From Ectobius pallidus (taxonomy: Eukaryota > Arthropoda > Insecta > Blattodea > Ectobiidae), in NCBI GenBank assembly GCA_964059195.1, contig CAXKWD010000008.1, positions 43,515,502 to 43,579,501 of the forward strand: a stretch of DNA of 64,000 nt, read 5' to 3'. Of the stretch, positions 1 to 10,276 are shown piece after piece. The position numbers and the translations under genes were made by a program. The notes beneath the pieces are model-generated. The model was not told the origin of the DNA and searched no databases. It was given only the letters and a program-made list of their open reading frames with translations. Every line of letters starts with the position of its first letter. Within the stretch, counting starts at the first letter, position 1.

Positions 1-960
1 TACATTCTCATTAGCTGCATGTTCTTGTATTTCAGAACCATTATCCCGAAAAAATCTCAACAACTCCAAAAAAATTGTGCCATTGTCCCTCAGAATCAAC
101 TTCGGGAAACCTCTACCTGCAGTAAATCTTCTGAATGCGGCAAGAAAATCCTGAGTCGTTAGACTCTTTACCAGTTCAAGTTGTATTAATTCTACAGTGA
201 GACAAACAAAAAGAGCAATATATGATATGAACTTTACTTTACTCCTAGGGTTATCACCCTTTATGATGATTGGACAACCATAATTAACACCAATCTTAAC
301 GAAGGTTCAACTCTATATGAAGGTAATTTATCCATTATGTGAGTGGTAAGAGGTGGTTTGCTACAAAAGCATGTGTTACATGAATGGATCACACTACGGA
401 CAACTGGTTTTCCACATGGAATCCAAAATCTACTTTGCAAGGAAAATAACACATACCTTGAGAGCCAGAATGAAAGCCTTTCATGCTCATGTTTTATAAT
501 TAACTTAGTAACACAATGCCTTGGTGGATAATGGGATGTTTGTTGTAGTCCAACTGTTAATTCCCAAGTCGACCCCCAGCTCTCAACAAACCGTTATCAT
601 CAAGGAAAGGGTTTAGAGACCTTAATTTGCTTGACGAAGCACTAAATTGATAGTCTTTAAATCATGAAGTTCATTCATGTATTCATTAGCTTGTATCACT
701 ATTTTCACTTCACTACCTTTCAATTCCTCAGGATTGAGTGGGCCAACATGACGAGAGTCCTAAGTAGCACAAACATTAGGAATGAATCTCAGAACATAGT
801 TGTAGACTTGCTTTAGTTTATAATACGATGAGAAATGTTCCAACTCAGGTGAGTGCAAATTAACTAATAGTACATTCAAAGACGTTTTAGTTTCTGCCTC
901 AACTGATGATGGTATGTTAGTAGCAACAAAGTGTACATATGCCAGAGACAATTCTCGCAA
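1..960 (-). pseudogene. BEL/Pao retrotransposon pol remnant (integrase region)
   Basis: Read on the minus strand, this stretch gives broken pieces of a BEL/Pao polyprotein in the usual order. First comes a segment ending in YNYVLRFI (about 960-760), as in the region after RNase H. Next is a linker with NPEEL and HDLK (about 740-650). Then comes an integrase zinc-binding segment with FWIP and HSCNTC (about 452-330). Last is the integrase core, with SYIALFVC, LELVKSLTTQDFLAAFRRF and DNGT, reaching the window edge. Several stops and at least one frameshift (near 310) separate the pieces, so it is inactive. The 3' part lies outside the window. Family assignment is from motif recognition. Whether it belongs to the same family as the BEL element starting at 62033 cannot be tested, because the two fragments do not overlap. 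Confidence 0.8.
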
Positions 961-1790
961 CCTTTACTTTAAATAAATGTTTACTTGTCTATGTGGCTTC
1001 TGAGAATATTTGCACATCATATTTTGTCACTGTGCAACTCGGTGTGATGGAAGATATGGATGCAGAAAAGCTGGTATTAAATGCTCATCCGTTTGTGGAA
1101 CCTGTCATGGTACATGCACCAACAAGTATACCATTAGAAGGAGAAGAAAAGTTTAAAATTGATGACGTCCAAGCAAAATAAGTAGTTCAGGCACTCTTTA
1201 ATTAATGTTCTATATGTGTATAAATACTGAATGTTCGGTAGATAGAACAATATAACCCTAACTTATCATACGATGTACTAGGATTCCAGTATTGGAGACT
1301 GAAAAAAATAGACAACTAAACATTTATTTAAAGTACTATGTAGGCCTACTAAGTCTTATAATTACTAAATATATCTAACTCTTCACAATTTTTCCAAATG
1401 ATATTTTATAAGAAAAATATAACGGTGTATGTTTCTTATAACGTACACTCTTACCATGAGATTTTTGTAAGCTTTATAATAATAATTATAAAAATAATGA
1501 GTTTTATTTTTGATGCTTACCTTTAGTACGAATATTATTCTAAGAACTAGTTTACTTGCATGGCATCATGCTAATCTATTTTATCATCTGCTTTCATTTT
1601 CGTTAAAAAATATAGGCTAATATATAGGTGTATGTAAAACAGAATTTCCAGAACTATGTCATACCTCATATCCATCTATTTCCTGAACTATTAAATCCAC
1701 AAAAAATCATTTAGATCAATTTTATAAGAACTTTTATGTAGTTTAATTTTGTGCATAAACTGTTTTTTGCTAGAACCCATAGCTTTTGTG
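961..1790. other. AT-rich stretch without a supported gene
   Basis: A short open frame on the plus strand (about 939-1181) encodes an acidic peptide that I do not recognise; its start overlaps the edge of the BEL remnant. The rest is AT-rich with no open frame of note, no tRNA-like fold and no clear repeat. Confidence 0.5.
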
Positions 1791-1796
1791 AGTTTA

Positions 1797-1940
1797 GGGA
1801 AAACTGCGAGAAATGACATTCAAAGGTGCCCCCCACCTCCCGCTCACCCCCTATCCATGGGGACTTTACTATGTTGTTTAGGACACTTTCCCCCACATCT
1901 CTGCCAAATTTCAAAACTACCGTACATGATTTTTTTTGTC
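1797..1940 (+). repeat. Dispersed repeat, copy 1 (C-rich core)
   Basis: This segment and 2492-2635 share a pattern in the same orientation: a C-rich run with CCGCTCACCCCC, then GGGGACTTT, a TATGTT.TTTAGGA stretch, and CTCTGC.AAATTTCAAAACTAC. The match is clear but diverged. It may be part of the same repeat family that hosts the 2.8-6.9 kb inverted-repeat element. Confidence 0.55.
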
Positions 1941-2491
1941 CTTATTTTTCCTTTCTTGCCTAATAAAATGTATTTTCCATTACATGTCCTGTGCTTGTAC
2001 CGTGATCGGATTTTTAATAAATTCAACTTTAATGGTTGTGTCATATTTCTCCACTTGATTCATGATGTAAATACACAATATACAGTTTATATACAAAGAT
2101 ATAACCCCTAAATATAGAGAAAGTGCGATGTACGGTTTTCTTTCGAAATCTCGAAATTTGATCGAAACTTAAATTCTTATAAATTTTGAACATTGGAAGA
2201 CAAAATAACAAATTACTACTCATTTTAAAGTTAATTTATTTCCCCTACAACTTCTTTCATGAGAACATTGCTTTATACCTAAAGGATGAAGCGCTAGAAG
2301 ACAAAGTGTGTCGAAAAGCGCGAGGCGAAAGATCTTTTTTCGGCAATTTGTTATTTTCATTGGCGGATATCTCGAAAACTGTTGGAAATAGAAAAAAATG
2401 TGTAGGATCAAACTTGTAGGAAATTGTATCAGCTATTGAATTGTGTATGGAAAATTTTCCTCTACGATGCACCATTGTTTAGATATAAGCG

Positions 2492-2635
2492 AAAAACCTA
2501 AAAATGGTACCTTCTGCGGGCCCCCCTGCCCCCGCTCACCCCCCACCTTCGGGGACTTTTAGTATGTTATTTAGGAGACTCCCTCTGATATCTCTGCAAA
2601 ATTTCAAAACTACACGATTTTGTTTTTCTATTCGG
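2492..2635 (+). repeat. Dispersed repeat, copy 2 (C-rich core)
   Basis: Second copy of the repeat at 1797-1940, same strand, about 700 bases downstream. It shares the CCGCTCACCCCC, GGGGACTTT and TTTCAAAACTAC blocks in the same order. Between the copies (1941-2491) is AT-rich sequence with no recognisable gene. Confidence 0.55.
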
Positions 2636-2666
2636 TGTTTTTCGACGTTTATTGACTGGACTAATA

Positions 2667-2798
2667 TTGGAGAGACCAAGATGCCGGAAATGACGCGGCC
2701 ATATAGCCTCGAAAGAAAACTTTCCGAACTCACCGCCAGATAGCAGCTATTTACGGAGCACAGACACAAACCAAAGAAACTGCCACCATTCGCTATAG
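2667..2798 (+). repeat. Left half of a repeat interrupted by the 4-kb inverted-repeat element
   Basis: From ATTGGAGAGACC to GAAACTGCCACCATTC this matches 12120-12253 closely, including CTATTTACGGAGCACA and CAAAGAAACTGCCACC. The matching right half resumes at about 6875. The uninterrupted relative at 12118-12375 therefore acts as an unoccupied site for the 2799-6870 insertion. Confidence 0.75.
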
Positions 2799-3554
2799 TA
2801 CATGTGCCAGACCCATCGGTCATTATAATTTGGGGGGACTGAATGAAACTTATGCCACATGTTCCTGGGGTCATGTGGAGCAAAAATGTCGGGGGGGGGC
2901 CATCATGAGAAGGTAGCTTTCAAACATGGCGGCCATTCAAAATGGCGGACGACTGTGAATCTTTAAGTTCAAATATCTCGGGACTGGGTTCATCAATCTT
3001 AAATTTTGTTTTTTCAAAATGTAGGTTATTCTTCTGGCTACATGTTTGTTCCACATGTATGTGGCCAAAAAATCAGTATTTATTGGTCAAAACTCTAAAA
3101 ATCGGAAAAATAGATTTTTTGACATTTACGTTTTGCGGTTTATTACTCTAACCGTTGGGTATATCGAAAAAGTGTCTGAAACAAAAGTTGTAGAAACACA
3201 TCTCACCTTTAAAACGCAAAAATGAAATCGAAGATCGGATCAATAGAATCCGAGATATCCAGATTCAAAGCGGGCGGAGCGGGGTTGAGCATGTTGACCG
3301 AGCGCTCGGTGCAGCCTAGCGAGAGGCGAGACTTGGCGTAAAATCCTGCACTTTATTTATTTTCAGCCTCAGTAATTGCTTTATTACTAGATAAATTTAC
3401 ATTACCTACTAATATGCACTATTTTTAACATGATTATTAAATACTTACTCATAAATACAATTAACAATTATATCGTTTATCTGGGAAATGGACATCAATA
3501 ATTACCAACTCATATAATATACTGTCAAGGCTTTTATCTCCGATTTTTAAGATG
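2799..3554 (+). repeat. Left inverted-repeat arm
   Basis: Pairs with 5591-6870. Shared landmarks include a run of eight or more G (C in the other arm), CCATTCAAAATGGCGGACGA, the block around AGGCGAGACTTGGCGTAAAATCC, and an AT-rich inner end terminating in TTTTTAAGATGA. Short indels and substitutions separate the arms, so the element is not young. Confidence 0.8.
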
Positions 3555-3569
3555 AATAACTTTGCATAA

Positions 3570-3806
3570 CTAGCTGAACGCTTCAATAAATCTTTGTTCC
3601 TTTTTGCACAAAAGCTTAAATCCTTCAACTTTTCCCTGGCCAGTTAAAGCATTGATTGTGTCGCAGCCAGACCAGCAATAATACCCAATAAGAGCTGTAA
3701 AAAGCTGTTCGCCTAAGGTAGATACTATCTGGGAGACTTGCTTATCTGGTAAAACTGTTTTGTTTGTTTCCCGATACAGAAGTTTTTGCTTTTTATGGTT
3801 TTGCAA
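3570..3806 (-). pseudogene. Fragment of 'GCDT' repeat-associated protein (C-terminal part)
   Basis: The minus-strand frame encodes a stretch containing ALIGYYCWSGCDTINALTG followed by GKVEGFKLL. This resembles a motif (ALTGCDT.S...GKGK...L) in uncharacterised proteins that occur in many copies in cnidarian, mollusc and arthropod genomes and behave like transposon products; that comparison is from memory. It ends where the left inverted-repeat arm begins, as if the 3' part of the gene had been lost when the arm was joined. It lies downstream of the related fragment at 4238-4504 in the expected order. No function is known to me. Confidence 0.5.
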
Positions 3807-3878
3807 AAACCTACAGCCAAAACTAATAAGAATATTGAGTCGTAGGAGAGAAGTTCCATCTGGCGCTGTGAATTGAGC

Positions 3879-3951
3879 TCCGGCTTAGCTCAGTTGGTAG
3901 AGCAGTGGCGCGAATAGCCAAAGGTCCTGGGTTCAAGTCCCAGTGCCGGAG
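3879..3951 (+). other. tRNA-like sequence (GAA in anticodon position), SINE head or tRNA pseudogene
   Basis: A near-complete cloverleaf folds here. The acceptor stem is TCCGGCT/TGCCGGA with a T-T mismatch at its base. The D arm is GCTC-AGTTGGTA-GAGC and the T arm CTGGG-TTCAAGT-CCCAG; a TTTTT run follows at 3955-3959. The anticodon arm is poor: four pairs plus a G-A mismatch, C instead of T at position 33, and T at position 37. The A box (TAGCTCAGTTGG) and B box (GGTTCAAGTCC) are good. It is therefore more likely the Pol III promoter head of a SINE, or a decayed tRNA, than a working tRNA-Phe. AAGAATATT..GTAGGAGA upstream and its approximate complement downstream frame it. Confidence 0.55.
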
Positions 3952-4237
3952 GAATTTTTCTCCTATAATATTCTCATGTAGTGTCCAACAGAGACAATAA
4001 TCTGTGGCTCATGAATGCTTATATGAATGCTTATACAAAACTAATAAATCTGTATTGATTGAAAAGCAAAGGAATGATTCAGATGATGTAGCGGCGTTCC
4101 TTGCATGCAGCATCATTCTGGAATCAGCTTATTCTTGAGTGCAGAACAGCTCAGGAACATTTTTGCTCCTAATATAAATGATCATGAAGCAGATTTCACC
4201 AACTGCTACGAAGATTTCTAGGTTTCCAATTATGTTT

Positions 4238-4640
4238 TCAAATTTCGAATTTTATCATTATATTTTTGCCGTAACTGTTCATTAGAAGCGTCCTCCAACA
4301 AACCACTCTGTAGCCACCCTTGATTTCACTAAATTTGATACCTTCAGCTGTTCCGCTTTTTTCCCGCTCCAAAGATTTGATCGAAACCTCTGGATAATAT
4401 ATGTCAACCCTCCGACCTATATTGAAAACACGCTTGAGAAAATTCGTTGACAATTCGTAAAACTTTTTTGTTCTCCTTTGATGGACTGAAGCACAGTCAT
4501 TCAATCAATGATGCAGGCCGAATCTTCTTCCGGCAGACTGGCAGGGGTGGTGTATATTTCCAAAAAATGGGCAAACACTGATTTGTAGGTTTTCTTCAAA
4601 GGCCCATTAGCATTCGCCATAGTCCATGGAACCCTTCCAT
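4238..4640 (-). pseudogene. Fragment of 'GCDT' repeat-associated protein (central part)
   Basis: The open part at 4504-4238 includes NIGRRVDIYYPEVSIKSLER, then a stretch ending in GGYRVVCWRTLL and IMIKFEI. It resembles the block VD.VFD.Y...SIK..ER...W...L....NK..LI.F that precedes the GCDT motif in the same uncharacterised family. Weak similarity may extend upstream to about 4640 but is interrupted by stops. It is separated from the next fragment (3806-3570) by non-coding sequence and the tRNA-like insert. Together the two fragments show that the loop once held a gene on the minus strand. Inactive. Confidence 0.45.
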
Positions 4641-5295
4641 CGTGTCAAGTTGTTGGTTTTCTGCAATATAGGTCATTTTGCTGAATAGATTTCGATTGCA
4701 CTGGAGGATTACTTCTTTGTTTCCAACCTTGGTTTTTTGCTCTTCTTTAGTCTACTAATCTTAAGACCCACTTTCTTAATACGTTTATGAAACCCTTCTC
4801 CTTTAGCTAGCCGAAACGTGAACTCTTAATAAGCTATTTGCCCTTGTTTTCCGAATCAATGTGATCAGAAGCTGTTGATTCAACAGTAGGCAAATGTACA
4901 ATATCTTAAGGGTACAATATCTCTACGTGTCCTTGGGCTTTGGAGGTCAGGGTGGCACTGATCTAGAATATCTTGATTGCCTTGAATTTTTGCGCTGGAT
5001 AGAGTGAACTACTCACATTACCTATCATAACACTTTCTTGAATTAACTAAACTAGAAAAGGAGAGCCCATATGTTCGATTAGTCCGAAGAAAAACGGAAA
5101 GTAGCTCCACTAGGGCGATATATTTCATCCGAAAGGACAACATTGCTTCATTACTTGTAAGAAGATGTATCAAGTAGAGTGCCTTAAACATGTTCATCTT
5201 GAAGTACAGAGTTATGGGATGTATAGTTCGTAGATGTATTATTGATGTTCATTTTCCAGGTAAATTGTTTAATTGTTAATTGTATTTATTAGTAA

Positions 5296-5411
5296 AATCC
5301 GATGCACCGAGAGCTGTGGGTGCAAGGGGTATACCAAAGCAACAGCAGACGAGGAAGAGTGCAATTATAATGACTGATTACAGTGATTCTAGTGAAGAAG
5401 ACTTATTTTAA
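5296..5411 (+). pseudogene. Short Cys-rich or acidic tail, possible end of the same transposon protein
   Basis: One plus-strand frame reads RCTESCGCKG followed by EEEC, a pattern like the Cys-rich C terminus of GCDT-family proteins. Another frame ends in DYSDSSEEDLF and a stop. It runs toward the right inverted-repeat arm, the mirror of how the minus-strand fragments run toward the left arm. That would fit an inverted dimer of one transposon end. The segment 5246-5296 also resembles 5645-5703 (start of the right arm). This is an inference from very little sequence. Confidence 0.25.
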
Positions 5412-5590
5412 GATTGTTCATAATATTATAGGCTATAAGGCATTTTATAGGCATTTGTGTTTCTTAGATGCTTACGTCCTGTGTTCATTTCAGAAAGTAT
5501 TATTAAAAGTCTCTGATACATACCTAAATTGTAATACTTTTTTTTTCCTTTTTTAATTATTTCGACTATTTGAAGTTCCTTTAACGATTT

Positions 5591-6870
5591 CATCTTAAAA
5601 ATCGAAGATATAAGCCTTGACATTATATTATATGAGTTGGTAATTATTGATGTCCATTTCCCAGATAAATGATATAATATTGTTAATTGTATTTATGAGT
5701 AAGTGTTTAATAAGCCGGCGCGGTGGCTCATGCTGTAGCGCGTGATCCTGGCATGCTTGCGGTCCTGGGTTCAAATCTCGGGGCCGGCGGATGTGTCATT
5801 CGGTTTTTCTCGGGGTTCTCCCGTTTCCCCCTTTCATTCCACCAACACTCTCCACTTCATCTCACCTTTTCATCCTCATCCCGTTTCCACTTCTGGCATC
5901 GGGTCTGCTTCGGTAGTCAGAGCCCTTTGGGGGCCTCTCCCGTTCTCCCCGCTGCTTGTGGTCAAGAGGTTGTTGGTGGTGTGTGTCACGAACCTGTCGG
6001 GGCTCCCGGTTGGAGGTACCGCATGGGGTGGCGCTCACGTGGCATGGTACTAGGCTTGTTGGATGTAGGGGAGTTCCGTGGGGGCTTTTCGGGTCCGGGG
6101 CGGCCTGTGGGCACGCAACTCATCCCATCCTGGAGGTAGGTACAATAAGTCGGTAACGGCTGCGGTGCTTAGGGGCGTTCCCACCCCGCCTCCCCGCCTT
6201 AAAGGGCACAAAATAGAATAGAATAGAATAGAATAGAATAGAATAGAAGTGTTTAATAATCATGTTAAAAATAGTGCACATTAGTAGATTAGAAAATAAA
6301 TAAAGCGCAGGATTTTACGCCAAGTCTCGCCTCTCGCTAGGCTGCACCGAGCGCTCGGTCAACACGCTCAACCCCGCTCCGCCCGCTTTGAATCTGGATA
6401 TCTCGGATTCTATTGATCCGATCTTCGATTTCATTTTTGCGTTTTAAAGGTGAGATGTGTTTCTACAACTTTTGTTTCAGACACTTTTTCGATATTCCCA
6501 ACGGTTAGAGTAATAAACCGCAAAACGTAAATGTCAAAAAACCTATTTTTCCGATTTTTAGAGTTTTTACCAATAAATACTGGTTTTTTGGCCACATACA
6601 TGTGGATCAAACATGTAGCCAGAAGAATAACCTACATTTTAAAAAAACAAAATTCAAGATTGATGAACCCAGTCCCGAGATATTTGAACTTAAAGTTTCA
6701 CAGTCGTCCGCCATTTTGAATGGCCGCCATGTTTGAAAGCTACCTCCTCATGATGGCCCCCCCCCCCGACATTTTTGCTCCAAATGACCCCAGGAACGTG
6801 TGGTATAAGTTTCATTCAGTCCCCCCCAAATTATAATGACATAGTCAATTTTGGGGGTCTGGCACATGGA
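5591..6870 (-). repeat. Right inverted-repeat arm, interrupted by a SINE
   Basis: Reverse complement of 2799-3554 apart from the 533-bp insert at 5714-6246. Arm sequence resumes without loss after the insert: GTGTTTAATAA continues into TCATGTTAAAAATAGTGCAC, matching the left arm. Confidence 0.8.
5714..6246 (+). mobile_element. tRNA-derived SINE with (AATAG)n tail
   Basis: The 5' end is tRNA-like: it starts GCCGGCG, has an A-box-like TGGCTCATGCTG, a B box GGTTCAAATCT and a closing GCCGGC. A GC-rich body follows, then GGGCACAAAATAGAATAG and a run of AATAG units. It is flanked by a perfect 13-bp direct repeat, AAGTGTTTAATAA (5701-5713 and 6247-6259). That duplication occurs once at the equivalent place in the left inverted-repeat arm, which proves the insertion limits. 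Open frames inside are incidental. The tail motif matches the tail of the LINE at 58271-59588, a candidate mobilising partner. Confidence 0.85.
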
Positions 6871-6975
6871 CCTAGGCCACCTTACCCAGACATGCAAAAT
6901 GGAAGGTTGGCTGACTAATGCTGGACATTACATAAAACAATTGAGTCGGCGTAAATGCCCGGCTCAAATCACCTC
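6871..6975 (+). repeat. Right half of the repeat interrupted by the inverted-repeat element
   Basis: CTTACCCAGACATGCAAAATGGAAGG, GTTGGCTGACTAATGCTGG and GAGTCGGCGTAAATGCCCGG match 12268-12350 nearly base for base. With 2667-2798 it makes one repeat unit split by the 4-kb insertion. After ATCACCTCCC the similarity ends. Confidence 0.75.
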
Positions 6976-7960
6976 CCTGTTTTCTTAAAACATCTTGTTT
7001 TAAGCTGATAGACATAACCCTTTGGTGCTCGCTTTCATTGGAAGCAGAATTTACTGTTCAATGTGTTCTGGTTTGAGAGTAGAGGTGCCGGGCATGCTAT
7101 AATAGTTGAATCGAAGTGTTCTCAGAAATTCAAGTCCGTAGTCGGTGAGTTACCTTTAGTGCTATTTCATAAAATTTGAATGTTAAAAGCTACCCTACTT
7201 TATTCTCAAGTATTCATGAATTTGCACTGGACACGTCCGGGGAGTCATTATCAGGAACATATTCAACCAGAGGATGTGCCTATTGGGTGCCCCATCTACA
7301 CGCTCATCGCGTTAGGTCCCGACTGGAAATCGAGGACAACCAAATCTACTGGAGAACGAGCACTGCAGAATTTTCAGTCGGTCACTTGATTCGGGGATCT
7401 AAAGAAAAATAAGTGCCATACCTTATGCTGACTGAATTCGCGTCAGGTCCATTCAATATCAGCAGATGCACACTTACAACAGACCGTCGCATGGAGCCAT
7501 CTTTGAGTGAGAACTTTGTGCTGATTTGGTGAATTGCATTGGTGGCAGCTAGGCGAGATATCTCTAGATGTTAGTTTCACGTGAGGAGCCTTCGCTCAAC
7601 CATTTTCACCAGGTAGTGCAAATTTTTAGGGTAGACTTTTTCTGCTGTCGCTCACCATCCCGACATCTTGAAGAACATGCCAGCATCCATCTCCACTAGA
7701 ATTACATACCTTTCTCACTAAAATATAAATTTGAAAGCGAATTCCAACATTTCTACTACACTGGGGGGATAAAATTTTAAAGTTACATCTTATAAAATAT
7801 TTTCAATTTACCCCTTTTTGAAAGAAGTTATCTAATCTATAATTATATTAATCAAATACAAATTCAGATAAAGGTTTTCTATCACTACCTAACCAAATTT
7901 CTGTTAAAGAAAACCAGCTTTTAAGTTAATTTTAACACACAGGAAATGATATTTCTTTTT
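6976..7960. other. No supported gene
   Basis: Two overlapping short open frames occur at about 7176-7412; neither protein is recognisable. No terminal repeats, tRNA-like folds or RT/integrase motifs were seen. The 3' LTR of the gypsy remnant to the right would be expected in this direction, but I could not define one. Confidence 0.4.
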
Positions 7961-7972
7961 AACGTGGCTAAC

Positions 7973-8460
7973 TTACCACCTAGAAGTCTTACCGGTCGAT
8001 GGATCTCGGATCAATACCGTCACAGGTAACAGAAACTCAACAATCACATGAGGACCATGCGATCTGGGAGCCAACTTCGAGCTGAATTTCACAGCAGCAT
8101 CACTGCGGGGAAAATTGTTAACAAACACTTCATCTCCTACCGTAGAGTTAACCTGTTGCCGGTCCTTAATATATTTTTTCATCACCTTGTGAAACAATTT
8201 TAAATTTGTTGCGGCCTTCTTCCACATCTCTTTTACTTTCTTACTGTCTCTAGGGTCAGGGAGTAAATCATTTATGGACCATAGATTACACAAAGAATAA
8301 TTTAATCTAGAACCTAACATCAGAGTAACGGGAGGGTACATATGGGATTCATGCTTCGCAGGGTTAAACGCAAACTGTAGCCAGTAAAGACTCATATACC
8401 AGGAGGAATGATCCTCCGAGTGATATGCAATCAGAGCAGCCTGAATTAGTGAAAGAGCAT
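7973..8460 (-). pseudogene. Ty3/gypsy integrase C-terminal fragment
   Basis: Reading from about 8460 down to a stop near 7973, the frame gives AALIAYHSEDHSSW and WLQFAFNPAKHESH. It then has a typical integrase tail: VGDEVFVNNFP, AVKFSSKLAPRSHGPHVIVE and FLLPVTVLIRDP.TGK. The KFS.KLAPR..GP and PVTVL blocks are characteristic of the chromodomain-less C terminus of gypsy integrases. The catalytic core and everything upstream are missing. It differs from the gypsy element at 23-34 kb and is a different family. Inactive remnant. Confidence 0.75.
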
Positions 8461-9915
8461 CTCAAACTCTGTTAAAGAGGAACTTATGTTTTTCGCCAAA
8501 CTTCTTTTCTTGTGAAAGAGTCAACTTGATAAGGTTTAAGATCTTGGCTATATTCCTCACTTCTTCTACAATAAGGTCAAGTAAAATGTTTAATCACCGT
8601 TACTTAGGGCACCGACATCCACCGGCAAGTGAGCTGCTTCCTCAAACATTTTCCTCAGGTCAGTAAGCCTGTCCGTGCCTTCCAAAGTTCACCTTTCTAG
8701 TGGTGAGTTCATACATTATTTCCTCACGGTTGAGGCACTCGAGAACAACAAGGATCCGTTCCATTTTTGACATGAAACATAGAAGTTGAATATGTTAACA
8801 AAGATTTAAACCCCTTACAATATGAGTGTTACAATTACGTTTTACAATTTGATTCCATAAAAATTATTTAATACACTAAAATAAGTTCCTGAAACAACAA
8901 TTTTGATTTATACATATAAAGTTTAAAACAATTTACAATAATTTCCTTATAAAGAAATAATTTTTATTATTTACACACTAATTAAAATATATTCCTGAAA
9001 GAGAATTTGATTTAGTACAGTTTAAAACAAATTCCTGCAAGGAAATGATTTATTATTTAGACATACACCGAGAGGAACAAAACTGATGCTGCTCCGAGAA
9101 CTAAGGATAGGGAGGTAATAAAAAAAATAAAATGACCAAAACTAAAAACTCAAAGCGACAGAAACGTAGCAGAACCACTCAGGCTGATACCACTAATGGC
9201 CTAGACTATGCTGTGGAGTAATTTAGTGGTGGTAGGGGGAATAATGCTGGCGCTGGTAATAAGTAGTATAGTTAGTTAGGTTTGAAGAACTCAGCGCAGC
9301 GAAAACCCTACCAAGCCAATCCCCCTTGGAAACATGACTATATAAGATAATTAAATGTATATATGTCCAAGGATGAATAGGGATGGCAGACCACACACAG
9401 ACTATAAGGATAAAAAGTGGAAGGAACTGGAATAGTTAGCGCAACAATATTATATTTACGTAAGAAAAGAATTAAATTTCAATATGTATAAGTTTATTAC
9501 AGAATAAAGCAATGACAGAAATAAAATAATAGGAAAATATATATTGAATGGAATAGCATAATAGTTTTTATACAGAGAACAATATTAATGACCCATATAT
9601 TACATTACTGCAGTATTTGAAATTACGATAGACAAAAGTATTCAAAAATTCAATGAGTAATCAAATTAATATTTATATTTAGAAAAGTATCATTTGGAAT
9701 TATTAGATTATACAATATGGCCAGAACTAACAGCAAGCAAAATTCAGAATAGGCCAGAATACAAAATTTACGGTAATGAGAAAAGTTATGTAATTATGAC
9801 TATTAATGGCTTTGGCTGGATATTTAATTTATCGTATATCGGTCATGACCGGAACGGAAGAAAAGAATAGAAAAACGAAAATACAAGAAGAAAATAATTA
9901 AGAAAGAAGAAAGTA
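8461..9915. other. AT-rich stretch with degenerate tandem repeats, no gene
   Basis: About 8875-9065 holds two or three diverged copies of a unit with ATTCCTGAAA..GA.TTTGATTTA, GTTTAAAACAA.TT and AAGGAAATGATTTATTATTTA. The remainder is AT-rich with poly-A runs and no open frame of note. Confidence 0.5.
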
Positions 9916-10276
9916 GTCGGCGAAACATTCATTCATCATCATACATACGTCACAGACACACCCATTGTCTTCATGATAAAAAAAAAAATTAATTTAGAAT
10001 AGTAAAGCCGAAATAGCAAATTATTGAAATGTCAGGTGAGCGAGCAAAAATATTAACTTTACGAAATAGACAAACTTTAAAGTGAATTTACTATACAAAA
10101 TACAAATGCTTTAAAGTGAATATAACTGGAAATATACAAAATAGAAATAATTTAAATACAACATGAATAATGAAATAGAAAAATATACTTCGCTCACCTG
10201 ACGACCCAACATCATGAAGACAATGCCCAGACACGACGATCCATACACACAGAAGAAACTAGTACAGTCGCCGACG
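9916..10276. repeat. Imperfect inverted repeat (foldback), about 360 bp
   Basis: Matched blocks run inward in order: GTCGGCGA (9916-9923) with TCGCCGAC (10268-10275); CATTGTCTTCATGAT (9964-9978) with ATCATGAAGACAATG (about 10211-10225); GTCAGGTGAGCGA (10031-10043) with TCGCTCACCTGAC (10190-10202). The ordered nesting shows one decayed hairpin, probably a MITE. No clear target duplication. Confidence 0.6.

Larger units (their letters stand above)
2799..6870. mobile_element. 4-kb inverted-repeat (foldback-like) DNA element
   Basis: The left arm (2799-3554) and right arm (5591-6870, with a SINE removed) are reverse complements over roughly 0.7 kb. They begin and end in CATGTGCCAGACC and its complement. 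The loop (3555-5590) holds broken coding pieces of an uncharacterised repeat-associated protein and a tRNA-like sequence. The flanks at 2667-2798 and 6871-6975 are contiguous in the related repeat at 12118-12375, which supports insertion of the whole unit. The target duplication is unclear: sequence resembling CTAG or CTATAG sits near both edges. Best read as a decayed DNA transposon, or an inverted dimer of one transposon end; the superfamily is not assigned. Confidence 0.7.

Noticed and set aside
939..1181. Host gene exon (acidic 80-residue peptide)
   Set aside because: Overlaps the BEL remnant edge, no splice or domain evidence, no recognisable family.
1749..2419. Short ORFs on both strands
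   Set aside because: They overlap each other in an AT-rich repeat region and show no domain.
3879..3951. Functional tRNA-Phe gene
   Set aside because: C at position 33, T at 37, a mismatched anticodon stem and the transposon context make a working tRNA unlikely; kept as a tRNA-like feature only.
5723..6156. Overlapping long plus-strand ORFs
   Set aside because: They lie wholly inside the GC-rich SINE body bounded by a target duplication; no protein similarity.
7973..8460. Part of the same gypsy family as 23-34 kb
   Set aside because: The integrase C-terminal sequences differ throughout (KFSSKLAPRSHGP versus AKFVGPF types).
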